Assembly (NCBI GenBank): GCA_023053545.1
Contig: JAKZAN010000002.1
Coordinates: 3,456,375-3,520,374 of the forward strand
DNA length: 64,000 nucleotides
DNA from: Lepidurus packardi
Taxonomy: Eukaryota > Arthropoda > Branchiopoda > Notostraca > Triopsidae
Reading direction: 5' to 3'
Positions 1 to 12,500 of the stretch are shown piece after piece. Every line of letters starts with the position of its first letter. Within the stretch, counting starts at the first letter, position 1. The notes beneath the pieces are model-generated. The model had not been told where the DNA came from, searched no databases, and saw only the letters and a program-made list of their open reading frames with translations. The translations under genes and the position numbers were made by a program.

Positions 1-302
1 GAAGGAGGGCGTGGCTTCAGATTAACCAGGCAGCCAATCGTCTCCAAGCGTAAAAACAGAATGGGAGCGAATAGCTAACGCGTTTTCAGCGCAGAGACGT
101 CGTCAATCACGTTGAATTATCTCTTCAGTTTTCTGTTTTTTTTTATTTCGGGAAGTTGAATTAATCTTTTCGGAAATGTTCTTCGTTTATAAAGAGCGGT
201 AACATCTACAGAGTTTCAATTAGCTACGGAAGAATACCAGGAGAATCAACAATTAGCTTCTGGGTTTGAGCCGAGGGTCAAGTATCTCTTTGACCGCAGC
301 AA

Positions 303-3300
303 ATGAGCCGTTCTGGCGCCAAAACGGTAGGCCATTTTCCGTCTTTAACCCAGATGCCAAAACTTGTATAAGAAAGTGCTTTTCGCCTCAAATTTCTATA
401 TTTTTAATTTTCTCGTAAGAACAGTTATATTTTCATTTCTTTTTTTTAAACTAGAAACTTTAAAGAAACTGGTTGTTGAGGAGGGTGGTTTTATGCATTT
501 ATGGATGCCTCTGTTTTGTTTCAGGTCAAGCGAGGTTTGTGTCAATGGCAGTCGTAAAAACGAAGGACAGGGACGGAAACTTTAAGTGTCATTTACCTAA
601 GTGACCAGCGCCACACTGGTAAGAAAAAGAAGGACTTGCACCTTATTGCCACCCTCTCCATTCACAGAATCTTTTGTTCACTATTATACACTTTTGGAGA
701 CTTCGGTGTCCCTAGTTGTTCTCGTCTTCCGGTCTGACGACTTTTAGGGATTAAAAAAGATGGAAAGGTTTTTTGTTTCTGTTTAAAGGAGGGTTGGGAA
801 AGTTGTCATTCAGAAATAATAGTTTTTTGTGTTCTGTTTCATTTTCACTTTCGTTTTTCGTTTGAGAAAAAAGCCAGAAAGACAGGTCCCATTTTCCTTA
901 ACGTTAACTTCCCCGAGGGACTTCATTAGCCTTTTTTCAACAACTCGTGTTGGCACTTCATTAGTTCTAACGGGCAAAGAAAAATGGTCACAACGCATCA
1001 CTTTTCGCGTGTGCTAAAAGTTGTTATACATCCGCAAACTAAAATTAGTGTGTGAATCTATTTTAGTGTGCTTTGGAATTTAAAGTTTGAGCTACTTATT
1101 GGTTAATTTTATACAAATCCAATAATTTTTTACAATATTTCGAGTATCTTAAAGGAGAAGAATAGTTTACCAGAAAGTTCTTACATTTTTATATGGCGAT
1201 TGGGAAGCATGTTGGCCAATTAAACCATTGAAAGTTAGTGTTTTCATTACCTTTCTCCATTCATAATGAAAAGTCACGAATGCCTAAGTGTATGCAAATT
1301 ATTTTAAATAACAAAATATATTTTGTTTGAATTTATTTATAAAAATAATATTGCATTTATATACAAAGCTGGGTTTACCTTGGGTTATTAGTGTAAGTAG
1401 TTTCGTATTGATTATAAACTGAAAGTTTTGTTTAATTTATGGTTTTACTTACAAAGTTGAGTTGATTTGGCTTTGTAGACTAATTATCTCTAGTAATGAA
1501 TGTTTCGTGCTTTTATCGTCTCTTCCACGCTGATCTTTCCTGATAGTTCCTGAATCTTATTTTACTCATTACAAAGTTTTTGGGTTTTTTTTGTTGGGAG
1601 CGGATAGATGGTAATGTCTACAGAAAAAAGTTTGTGGTAGTTCTCTGGATTGTATTAGTGATTCTCAGTTGTAATGGAGAGGAGGAATGATAATTTGCTG
1701 GAATGCCTTTTGAATGGATGACTTTAGCTGGCCCCGAAATAGCTTTTTCCTTGTGTCTTTGCCATTCGTGTGTGTGTGTGTGTTGGTTGGGGGAAAGGTT
1801 TTTGGAAAGCAAAAATTGTTCTTCTAACCAAAGAGAAAAGTCCGCTCGAAGGAGTTTTGGCTGTGCTTGCCCAGGCAGGTGTCGGTTTAGATTGCATGCT
1901 CCATCTTTCAAAGCTTCCTTCGGTCGGTTCTTCCGCCAAAAATTCTTCCCGTAAAACCACTAGCCACGCCCAATTGGCTCCCTTTGGAACTTGATGTCGC
2001 CTTATATATTTTTTTGAGTTTAATATCGCAATATAATGCAAACTTTCCTTTGGGACTTTTTTTTTTGTTTGGCTTATTTTTGGATCGCCAGAACCTTTTT
2101 TCCAATGGTTTAGATATTGCGACATTTGGACTGCGTTTGGGAATCTTGAAATCAAAGCCAGATGAGTAAGAGTCCCTTGTGGTCTAATTAAGTCATTGAC
2201 GAAGCTTCCGACGTTACGGTGACTCGACTTGGAGGCACCCAACGCAGACCTTGCCCATAAAGTACGTAACTGAGGATCATTAGTAGGAGTTTTATGTATC
2301 AAAATTTGCACTATAATGTTATAATAAGTTTAAAGCTTGGGTATATTTAAGGTGGCTTGGAACGGAAAGGAGCACATGAGCGCGTGGATCCTTGTCGCTT
2401 TGCATTCAGCTCTCCAAGTTCTCATGTCAACTTCAATTGACAGAAATGCGGCGCTGACGAAGACACCAGGAGCTTTTAAGAAGCGAATAAACAGCCGGAG
2501 CCTGCTTCGCAACTCTACATTAGTTGGCAGGCTATAGAAAGCATGATGCAGACTATAAAAGCACCCCCTCCCCAAAAAGAAAAAAACAACAACTGTGTTT
2601 TCTTTCGGAAAATAAACGAAAACACCACTTGAGAGGTAAGTTATAGCATTCACTCATCCTTTTATAGTAATTGCTTTTGTTTGTCAAGCACTATATAATT
2701 TTAGGCATGAAAAACGTATATCCTAAGAAAAGTATTAACGTTTCTTCGGATCATTTTTGCAGTATATTACAAGGCTGTTTACCCTAGAATGCACCAATAT
2801 CGAAAGGTTTTTTTTATAGGTGTATTAATAAAAATGTAATAAAGAGTCTTATGTCAGGTAGTCAGTCTTGAAGAAAAGTGTTAACCGAAATGTAGTTTGT
2901 AATACTGGAATGTTTCTGGCTTTTCAGTCTGCTAAGCTCTTAGAGCTTATAAGAGCCAATGCATCATACAAAGTGGGTGAAGAACTTGTGAACACTATTC
3001 AGAAGCTATAGCTATAGTATGAGATAAGGAGGTGCCGTTCAGTAGTTTTCTGGCGATGGTTACAGGCAGTTTACAACTTCTTTTTGAGTTCGGTAAAAGC
3101 CACTTTAGCGCCCAAGGAGTGTTGAAAGTGAATTGACACTTCCACTTCATATCGGGCTGCAAAGCTTATATAGAAGCATACGCATCTTTTGCAAAGAGAT
3201 TGTTATCTGAAGAGCGAAGTATAGAAGATCTGATGGAGGAAGATTTATGTGTGGGAAATTCAAGAATCAAATTAGTTCCAACCAAAGAAGGGAAACATGT

Positions 3301-3728
3301 AACAGTAGTTTCGGAAAGTAAGTAACAGAAGGAAATGAGACCTTGCACCGCACGGGCGCTAATTTGTGTCCTAGACCGAGTGTTGCGTTAACGACGACTG
3401 AAACGACTAATGTTACAATATGGGACCATACAGGGTTTTGACCCTTGTTCTAGCTCAGCGGATGTGACCTGAGCGTGCCTGTGTTTGCCTTTCAAGTTCG
3501 TGCAATTAGAGAGAAGAAATGACTGTGTAATATGGACGTTATGTTGGGGTATGACACAACCCGTAAATTTTAGAGGGTAGACAGAGAAAGAAAGAAAGGG
3601 GTCTTCTTTCTTTTTGTCGTTTGTCATCGTTCATTGTAGATTTAGTAGGCAAACTTAACGGGGAACTTTTAAGAGTCCTCAAGCCAGAAGCTCCCAAACG
3701 AAGAGTTTACGACCTTTTACGACAGTAA
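303..3728 (+). CDS. Unrecognised small multi-exon gene (about 113 aa)
   Basis: I do not recognise this protein. Four 3' exons form a phase-consistent chain: 2928-2976, 3066-3092 (only 27 nt), 3165-3317 and 3640-3728, each with GT/AG borders and ending in TAA. The first exon is tentative: the ATG at 303 opens eight codons (MSRSGAKT) up to a GT at 327, and its phase fits the exon at 2928 across a 2.6 kb intron. The joined length is 342 nt, 114 codons including the stop. The product is helical and charged, with KLLELIRANASYKV, then LQLLFEFAYIEAYASFAKRL, an acidic stretch (SIEDLMEEDL), a basic segment and the C-terminus RRVYDLLRQ. The amphipathic N-terminal half could suggest a small complex subunit, but that is inference. 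The 3' exons are more secure than exon 1. Confidence 0.5.
1768..1784. repeat. (GT)n microsatellite
   Basis: A short run of about eight GT units lies inside the long first intron proposed for the left-end gene. Nothing else in 327-2927 could be supported as coding. Confidence 0.7.
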
Positions 3729-4379
3729 GGATGGGGTTATAAGTTAAGACATTTCGCTAAAAGGCTTTGTCTACGACGGGGGATATTTACCGAGTTTTAC
3801 TTTGGCGTCGGCGTCGTAGAGTGCAGTAAGGAAATTTTATAGGAGTCTACAACGTCGCGACGTCCAGGCGCCGTTCCGGGCCTTTTCGCCCAGCGAAAAG
3901 GCGAAAGGCCAAGTCAGGTCACAAAGGCAGACCGCCCTGCATGCTGCCACATTTCGAGACCTGACCCCGCTTTCGTCTCAGGTTATGCATGATTAGTCCC
4001 CAGCGGAGACAAGCGGAGAGCTTGTGGCGAGCGAAAAAGGTAATCAACAGAAACAAGGCCACCCAAATTGCTTCTTTCCTAAGAAATGATTCCTTACTGG
4101 CTTCACTTTCTTTAAAGCCAGGCACATTGAAGCTTTCATTGATGATATTAAGCAAACAGTCTTCGGAATTCCACTATTTTAAAAAGAATTCCGTGGAAAG
4201 TTTGCCTTTTTACAAACTTTTGACACTTCCAGTTGCAAATAATTGAAGACGAAGCTAATAGATGGCGTCAAGGAAGTCAAAGTTGATATTTTTCTTGGAT
4301 GGGTGGTGCAAGTTGTACATTTAGCACGGAAATTTGAAGTATTTTTCCTTTTTAGGTTTAGGCAGAATTAGCTATAACC
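3729..4379. other. Intergenic stretch with a small GC-rich hairpin
   Basis: No gene is seen. A perfect 9-bp inverted repeat, CCTTTTCGC / GCGAAAAGG, with a 3-base loop sits at 3881-3901. The last part is presumably the 5' region of the Dr1 gene. Confidence 0.5.
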
Positions 4380-5005
4380 ATGGCGGAAACTCCAGATGAT
4401 GACTTGACGATTCCACGAGCCGCAATGAACAAGATGATTAAGGAGATTGTTCCTAACGTGCGAGTGGCAAATGAAGTTCGCGAATTAATCTTGAATTGTT
4501 GTACGGAATTTATCCATTTAATTGCCTCAGAAGCAAATGAAATTTGCGCCCAGCAACAAAAGAAAACTATTAACGCAGAACATATTCTATCTGGTAAAAT
4601 TCAGATCAATTTTGACTCATTCAAATAAACTAAGTTTCGTTGGTTTTTGTTGCAGCATTGGACAAGCTGGGATTTGGCGACTACAAAACAGAAGCTGAAA
4701 CTGTATTGAAGGATTGCAAAGCAGTAGCTGCCAAGAAACGAAGACAGAGTACCCGACTCGAAAATCTGGGAATTCCTGAAGAAGAACTCTTGCGCCAGCA
4801 ACAAGAACTCTTTGCCAAAGTACTTAACAAAATTTAGAATCGGCTTATAATCAACTTTCTATTTATTTTGTTTAAGGCACGAGAAGAACAACAACAAGCA
4901 GAACAAGCTCAGTGGCAACAATTGCAAGCAGAAGCTTCCCAACAAATGCTCCAGGCTGGCGTGTCGGGTTTATCTTCTGCCAATGATGAAGAAGAGTATG
5001 CGTGA
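4380..5005 (+). CDS. Dr1: Dr1 / NC2-beta, TBP-binding transcription repressor subunit
   Basis: NC2-beta pairs with NC2-alpha (DRAP1) through a histone fold and clamps TBP on promoters, blocking TFIIA/TFIIB entry. Three exons: 4380-4593, 4656-4819 and 4877-5005, giving 168 aa, near the usual length of about 176. The ATG lies in a CCATGG context. Residues about 8-85 carry the histone fold (LTIPRAAMNKMIKEIVPNVR, then the HILSALDKLGFGDY region). A basic block (AAKKRRQSTRLENLG) and a Gln-rich tail (REEQQQAEQAQWQQL) follow, as in known Dr1 proteins. Introns are 62 and 57 bp. Two AATAAA sequences follow at 5053 and 5235. TADA1 starts 350 bp downstream on the same strand. Identification is firm. Confidence 0.96.
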
Positions 5006-5052
5006 GAAACAAATAACTGTTCTGTTGAATACGCTTATAATATGCTGTGGCT

Positions 5053-5058
5053 AATAAA
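5053..5058 (+). terminator. Polyadenylation signal of Dr1
   Basis: AATAAA lies 48 nt after the Dr1 stop codon. A second AATAAA at 5235-5240 could serve as an alternative. The rest of 5006-5357 shows nothing else. Confidence 0.6.
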
Positions 5059-5357
5059 AGTTCTTTTTATAAAAAAAGAAATAGCGATTTTTTTACGGTT
5101 GTATTATATTACCTATCTCTAATGTTTTAATTGTAAACTATAATTCTTAGCAATGAAAATCGGTTACTGTCCGATTAGTCATCGTTGTATTTAAGCAAGT
5201 ATGTATGTTAAAATATGCTATACAGATGTTAACTAATAAAGGCGCCACGATTAGGTTTGCACTTTTCCGTGTAGATGGCTATTGAAGTCGATTGTTCTGG
5301 CTCTTACCGCTTGCTAGATGTTTTCAAGCATGTATTGCTAACAGAAAGTCGTTTAAA

Positions 5358-6706
5358 ATGAGTTTTTCGACCTTGGATGTCAATATTACCCGTCAAAGGC
5401 TTCTTTTGATATTGGGTGATGACTCTAAAAAGTAAGTCTAATTCTTTTTTATCAATATTTCTTTTATTCATTATGGGTGTTTATTGTTACTAGGTATTTT
5501 AGCACTCTACGAGCCTGGTTTTCCTTGAAAGTAAGGATACTAGTATTTTTTATGGATTAAAATAATCAGGGTTTAAATAAGTAACTCTTTAGTTGACAAA
5601 AGAAGATTTTGACCGCGAAGCGAAGAAGTTGATTCCTCCCAACCTGGTTCATCTTCACAATGACTTCCTGCTGGCCATTTTGGGCAAATGCCAAAGCCTT
5701 TGCCGCCAGGCTGTTCCGAAACCTTCTAATGTATTCACTGCACAAGATATAAAACCAAAGATGGATCAAACAGACTTGGAAATCAAACCTGAAATCATAC
5801 ACCAAACTCCCATAAAGATGGAAAACGACCCTGAACCTGTTCAAATCATACCTATTATCAAAGAACGACCTGTGAAACCCAAAGTCAAGCTGGTTAGATC
5901 AACCTTTGAGGTACAAATGGTTAAGTTCGCTTGAAATTGTTTAAATTATGCATTCTGTAGAATCGACACCAACCATTAGACCCAATCGACGTTTTAAAAG
6001 CTATAAAGTTCCCCGTAAACAAAGTTTCGGCTCGCCATAACCCTGTGTTGTCTTACTGTCATCGTGATCTCATGCTGCCCGACACTGCAATGATTCATGG
6101 ACGAATGATGGTCATTGCGTGGGAATATGGGCTCGATGATGGTGTAGCAGATAATGCAGTCGAACTCCTGATTTTGTCTGTTCAGGTGCAAAAATCTCTT
6201 TAGAGTTGTACTTCAAGCCTTAATTTCGGTTTGTAGAACCAATTACGTTCTTTACTTACGAGAATCATCACCAGAAGAAGAAGTTATAAGCTAAGAGACG
6301 GTTTCCAGCATGCCATTGGCCAACCAGTTCCAAATACGTGGATTCACAATACTTGGTTGCTTTTAGGCTCTAATGGCGAGCGGTAAGGTCCATTTTCCTG
6401 TCTTAAAAGTGGCTAAATGACCTTTGTGGTTTCAGGAATGTTGCTGAAGTAACAGATGCTAATGATCCTTTCAGCCATGTACCTAGTTTATGTCCCACAT
6501 TAGCCGAAGTAGAACGCGAAGCAGCGTTAAATGAAGCTTGTTCTGTTTACGATCCGAAAAGCTTGCCTCCCGTGTCTTTACTTGAGCTTTTCGAAGCGTT
6601 ACAAGGCAACAAACAGGCTATACCTGCCCATAGCATTTACTCTGTGAATATGGAACGTATTGCGTCGAAAATGTGGCATTCCTCTGATCTTTCAACTCAT
6701 TGTTAA
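5358..6706 (+). CDS. TADA1: TADA1, SAGA complex subunit (transcriptional adapter 1)
   Basis: TADA1 is a core structural subunit of the SAGA histone acetyltransferase coactivator, where its histone fold pairs with TAF12. Six exons: 5358-5431, 5494-5530 (37 nt), 5593-5910, 5961-6185, 6237-6382 and 6436-6706, giving 356 aa against about 335 in mammals. The N-terminus has the family pattern WFSLKLTKEDFDREAKKL followed by HNDFLLAILGKCQ. A middle segment (HNPVLSYCHRDLMLPD, MIAWEYGL-like) is typical of the conserved C-terminal half. All introns are 50-62 bp. It ends convergently with WDR5, with 185 bp between the two stop codons, so their 3' UTRs may overlap. No canonical AATAAA was seen; an ATTAAA-like site follows the stop. 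Confidence 0.93.
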
Positions 6707-6891
6707 CTTGTTTCTTTGCTAAATTAAAAAAGAAACACGACTCAAAATTGTACAGAACTGGACTCCTTGCTCTTTAATTCCGTCGTCTGGTGTACAAAAT
6801 GAAACGAACCAACTGTTAGGTCACGTGGTAAAAAAAACCAGATGGAGAATTGTTGAAAAAAAAAATATGGAAAAAAATTGTCCAGTACTCT

Positions 6892-8316
<1,425 letters not shown>

Positions 8317-9575
8317 GCCTGGTACTTGTGGGTTATCTGAGATGGAATCTGAGCGGTGCCTTTCATCCAGACACGAGGAGTTTGGTAGCGTTTAATTGGT
8401 TTTATAGAGCAATAATACACGACCGTATCAACTCAAAGTCCCAACTGAATACCTCCTTCAGCTACACAGCGTCTTTAAGCAACGCGCCGCCAAAATGGTT
8501 TGTTTTTCTTCTCTTTTCTCAGGGTAATGGAAGCGAAATTTCCTGTACTTAAACTAATGGAAATAGGTTAAGTAAGTACAATTAAATCGAAAGATCAGAA
8601 AAGGTGGTATGTACTTATGGTTTTATTATGAAGTTTGACCAAAACTATGGCGCGTCCTTGAATTGTCAATCGAAATATAAACCAAAACGAAATTCCAGCA
8701 TTGTAGCACTTGCATATAGATTTTAGAACCTATGTATAAAAAAAATTAAAATAACTTAATAAAATCAATGATATTTATAAAAATCTGTGTAACACTTTTT
8801 TTCATTTGGGGCGTTCGGTTTGCTAAATAAAGGAAATTTTGGCAACACGGCAAATATTGTTGGCAATGGAAGGCTTTTCCTTCTTATAAAACATCACTAT
8901 AGCTGGTTGGCTTCTGATCGCCTTATCACTAAAACTGACCTCTGCAATTCCTATAATTCTGATCTGAAATTTTGAAAACTATAACCTTTCCCATATTCTG
9001 TTGGTGTTGAAGTTTAAATTTCGCTAATATTTCTATCTAAATATCATCTACGTTTGCACAAATCCTTGGACCAATGGGTGCGCTCTGTAGGTACGTCATC
9101 GCAACTGAGGACCCACCTTCGCATGCCTAGCCATACTTGACAACTGTCAAATAGCAAAAGGTCTTTGACCTTTTTTCAGGATTATTACTAGAGTTAAATT
9201 ATAATTGATTTACATCTTTTGAATTTAATAGTTAAGTTTGAAGTGAGCTTATATGAAGTGTATCTTTTGAACCTAACGGCTTTTTCTTATTTCCGTTAAT
9301 GAGCCATAAAGAACAGGATTTTTTTTTTGCATTCTCAGCTTTTTATTAATTGAGAAAAATACAGTTCAAATATTTGTAATAGAATCGGTTAGACTCGTGT
9401 TGTAATACAGGAAAAAATGAACGTAAGAATTTGAGCTTTTGTTTGTTGTGATTCGGGTGGGAGACTTTGGCAACGCTGTAGGCTTCAGCTGCCCAAGCCG
9501 TTCGTCGGTTGCGCCAGCGTCGCCATTGTTGTTGGTGGTTTCTGACCCAGGGTAGACTATTTATCGGCCTAGATC
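8317..9575. promoter_or_regulatory. Shared divergent 5' region of WDR5 and the BET gene
   Basis: About 1.26 kb separates the two start codons, which point away from each other. No convincing ORF lies inside. The region should hold both promoters and 5' UTRs, but no single element could be pinned down by eye. Confidence 0.4.
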
Positions 9576-12500
9576 ATGGATCAGGGAGGTCATCTGAACC
9601 AGGAAACCAATTATCGGGCCACATCAGAATCTAGTGATGGGTACTAATCCTACTTATGTAATTAAATCGTAGGAATAAACTGTTAAAAGGCCAAATGAAT
9701 ATGCCGTCCCCTTCTTGGCTACGATGACGAAGGCTGTAACGGCCTCTCAAAGCCTTCGCTAAAAAACAAAAACAAAAATTCCATGTTGTAATATTGTACA
9801 TGAAAACTTTGTGTGCGTGTTCTGTTTCATGATAAGCATCTCCTAAAAATGAGTCGTGAAGGAAATACTGCACTACTTCAAACCCCAACGTAAGAACTTG
9901 ACTTGTTTTGCATGTTTGGAACAAACCTTTCTCTCTTTCCCTTCGTTAATTCGAAGTTGTGAGTCCCCAAAGTTTAAACGTTCCACCCAAAGCTTTTTAG
10001 ATCAGCTTGGATTGTTACAGTTTGTGTCTTTAGTTTGGCTTACGTTGGTGATTTTGAAAGTTAGCACAAAAAGGCCAAATTTTGGCCTTCACAGTTTGTA
10101 GCCAAGGATTTGGGATGGTTTATGTTGGCATTCGCTTTTTTGCACTGCTCAAATCCCTTACATGTCATAATCTTCAGGTAATCGTTTGCGTTTATATTCT
10201 AGAAGTGATGGGGAGTCCAAGGAGAACGACAAAATGCCTCAAAACATGGTAAACTCTTTACGGATCTTACAAATGCTTGATCAAATTTTTTCTTAGGTTC
10301 TCATTCCAGCATCTCGACCAGAGCCTCCTCCTAGAGAAGAAACTCGTTTAGAGCCTGTGAATGGCATCGTTCAACCTCCAGTTATCCCGCCAGTGGATCG
10401 GCCAGGTCGAGCCACCAATCAGCTACAATACATACAGAAATTTGTCATGAAAGCTGTCTGGAAACACCAATTTGCCTGGCCGTTCCACCAGCCCGTGGAC
10501 GCCAAGAAACTAAACCTTCCAGTAACCTTAATCTCCATCAAATTCTTAGGTTTCTTAACGAATTTATGTCGTTTAGGATTACCACAAAATCATAAAATGT
10601 CCAATGGACTTGGGCACCGTGAAGAAACGCTTGGAAAACAACTACTATTGGAGCGCCAAAGAGTGTATCCAGGACTTTAACACCATGTTCACAAACTGTT
10701 ACGTGTACAACAAGCCTGGTGAGGATGTGGTGCTAATGGCACAGACACTAGAGAAGTTGTTTCTCACCAAAGTAGCGCAAATGCCCAAAGATGAGGTAGA
10801 AGTGGAAGTTTTGCCTGGCAAAGGCGTCAAAACATTAAAAAAAAGCAAGATTCCTGGTATGATTCCTCGTGGACGTCCGCCAGGCAGTGGGAACGCCACT
10901 GGAGGACAATTGGGCAATTCTGCGCTCTTGGCTGCAATAGGCGGGGCCGGGCCTGCTCCCAGTCCGTTTCTAAACAATACTTTAGGCGGTGGGGCAAGTG
11001 GAACGACTGGCGGGGCAGGCAATTTAGGTCCTAGTGTCCCTGGGAACCTTACTGGCAACACGGTGGGTGGGGCTATAGGCAACACGCCTTATTTTAGTAA
11101 TGGACCAGTTTCGGGTTTGCCTCTCGCAGCGGCGCTGCAATCGCCGTTGAGTGGGGCTACTTTGCCAGGAGGCGTGCCTCATGCGCAGCCAGGCTTGGCC
11201 ACGCCCCCTATGAAGCCCCTCTTAGCACAGGGACCCGCCCCAGGGCAACCTACCATGAAGCCTCTATCAATGGTGTGTCTTTTTATTTGTTATTATTTAC
11301 CAAGTTTTGTTTAGCTGAGGGACCGTGATTAGGCACACTTGTTGGTCCTGTCTTTTGGGAGATTTTTTTATTTGTGCAGTCTTGCGTTAAATTAGCGGAG
11401 ATAAGTTTCAGATTTTTTTTTAATTGAGGTGTTTTTTGTCTTTAGTTTACGCGAATATTTCTCTAATTATTGCTAATGATATGGGATTTTTTAAAGATAC
11501 TTGGGGATTTTTGATGCTCTAATTAACGTTTCTTTTTTTTAATGTTACGTTACATTTCTTTACTTAACGTTAAAATAGAAATTTTATTTTAAGTATTCTA
11601 AGAGTTTATTTTAAGTATTCCTTATTATAACTAACGTTCAATTAGCTGGTATGAATTACAAAAGCGTTCGTGCTTTAATTGTAATCATTAGTACTAGTCC
11701 TTGAGTTGGTTAAATGAACATAATTAGGAACACGTCTTGTTGCGCCAGTTTAATTAATTTAACTGTAATTTAAGTGGTTTAGAATTGTAATTGGCAGTAT
11801 TTTTTATTGAATTGGTGTTTAATTAACTGTGTTACTTTTATGTGTTACAATTCTGGACATTTTCGTTAGCGCCAATGACTATGTATGGGGTAAATTCGAA
11901 AGTTCGTAAAGTTACGTAAAATTAACTCTTTTCGTCGAAAAAAATGCGTAATCTATTTTAAACCGCATATTTTGTGGTATTAGGGATCGCCGCTTTTTTA
12001 CTAATTACCATAACAGTCATTTCATAATTATCACAAGCAATGATTTATGTTCTACAGTTGTATATCTGATATAATATTCCTAAAATAGGCTTTAATTAGT
12101 CGTTTTGTCTCATTTTGAGATAGATTATTTTCTTAATTTAGTTCTCTTGAATAATTCGAATTTTCGAATTACTGCTGCTTTTAACTCTTTATTCCATTTA
12201 CTATTTTCTGCTTTTGATAAATTTCATGTTATTGATTTAAAAGTGATCGACCCGACCAAAAACTCGCTACGTAAACTTATATTTTGTGTCTCTTCGTTTT
12301 CTTACAGGTTCCTCCCATGATAGGTGGGAGTTATACTCAAGGTTTGGTGCCTAGTGGAGACGGACCCGGTCCAGCTGGTCGTATTACTGGCGTCCAAGAC
12401 ACCTTAAACCAAGCAGGCATGCATCCGAGTATAAACACACTTCCCGGCCTCAAAAACTTCAATATGGGTGGCGTTGGCGGTGGCCCAGACGCTACTACTG

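Noticed and set aside
525..587. Second exon of the left-end gene starting after TTTCAG at 524
   Set aside because: In phase with exon 1 it reaches a stop after ten codons, so it would end the protein far too early.
3421..3530. Possible tRNA or snRNA-like sequence around GGTTTTGACCC
   Set aside because: No matching arms or A/B boxes; it lies inside an intron of the left-end gene.
10699..11085. Long antisense ORF within the BET gene
   Set aside because: It is a shadow of the Gly/Pro-rich coding exon.
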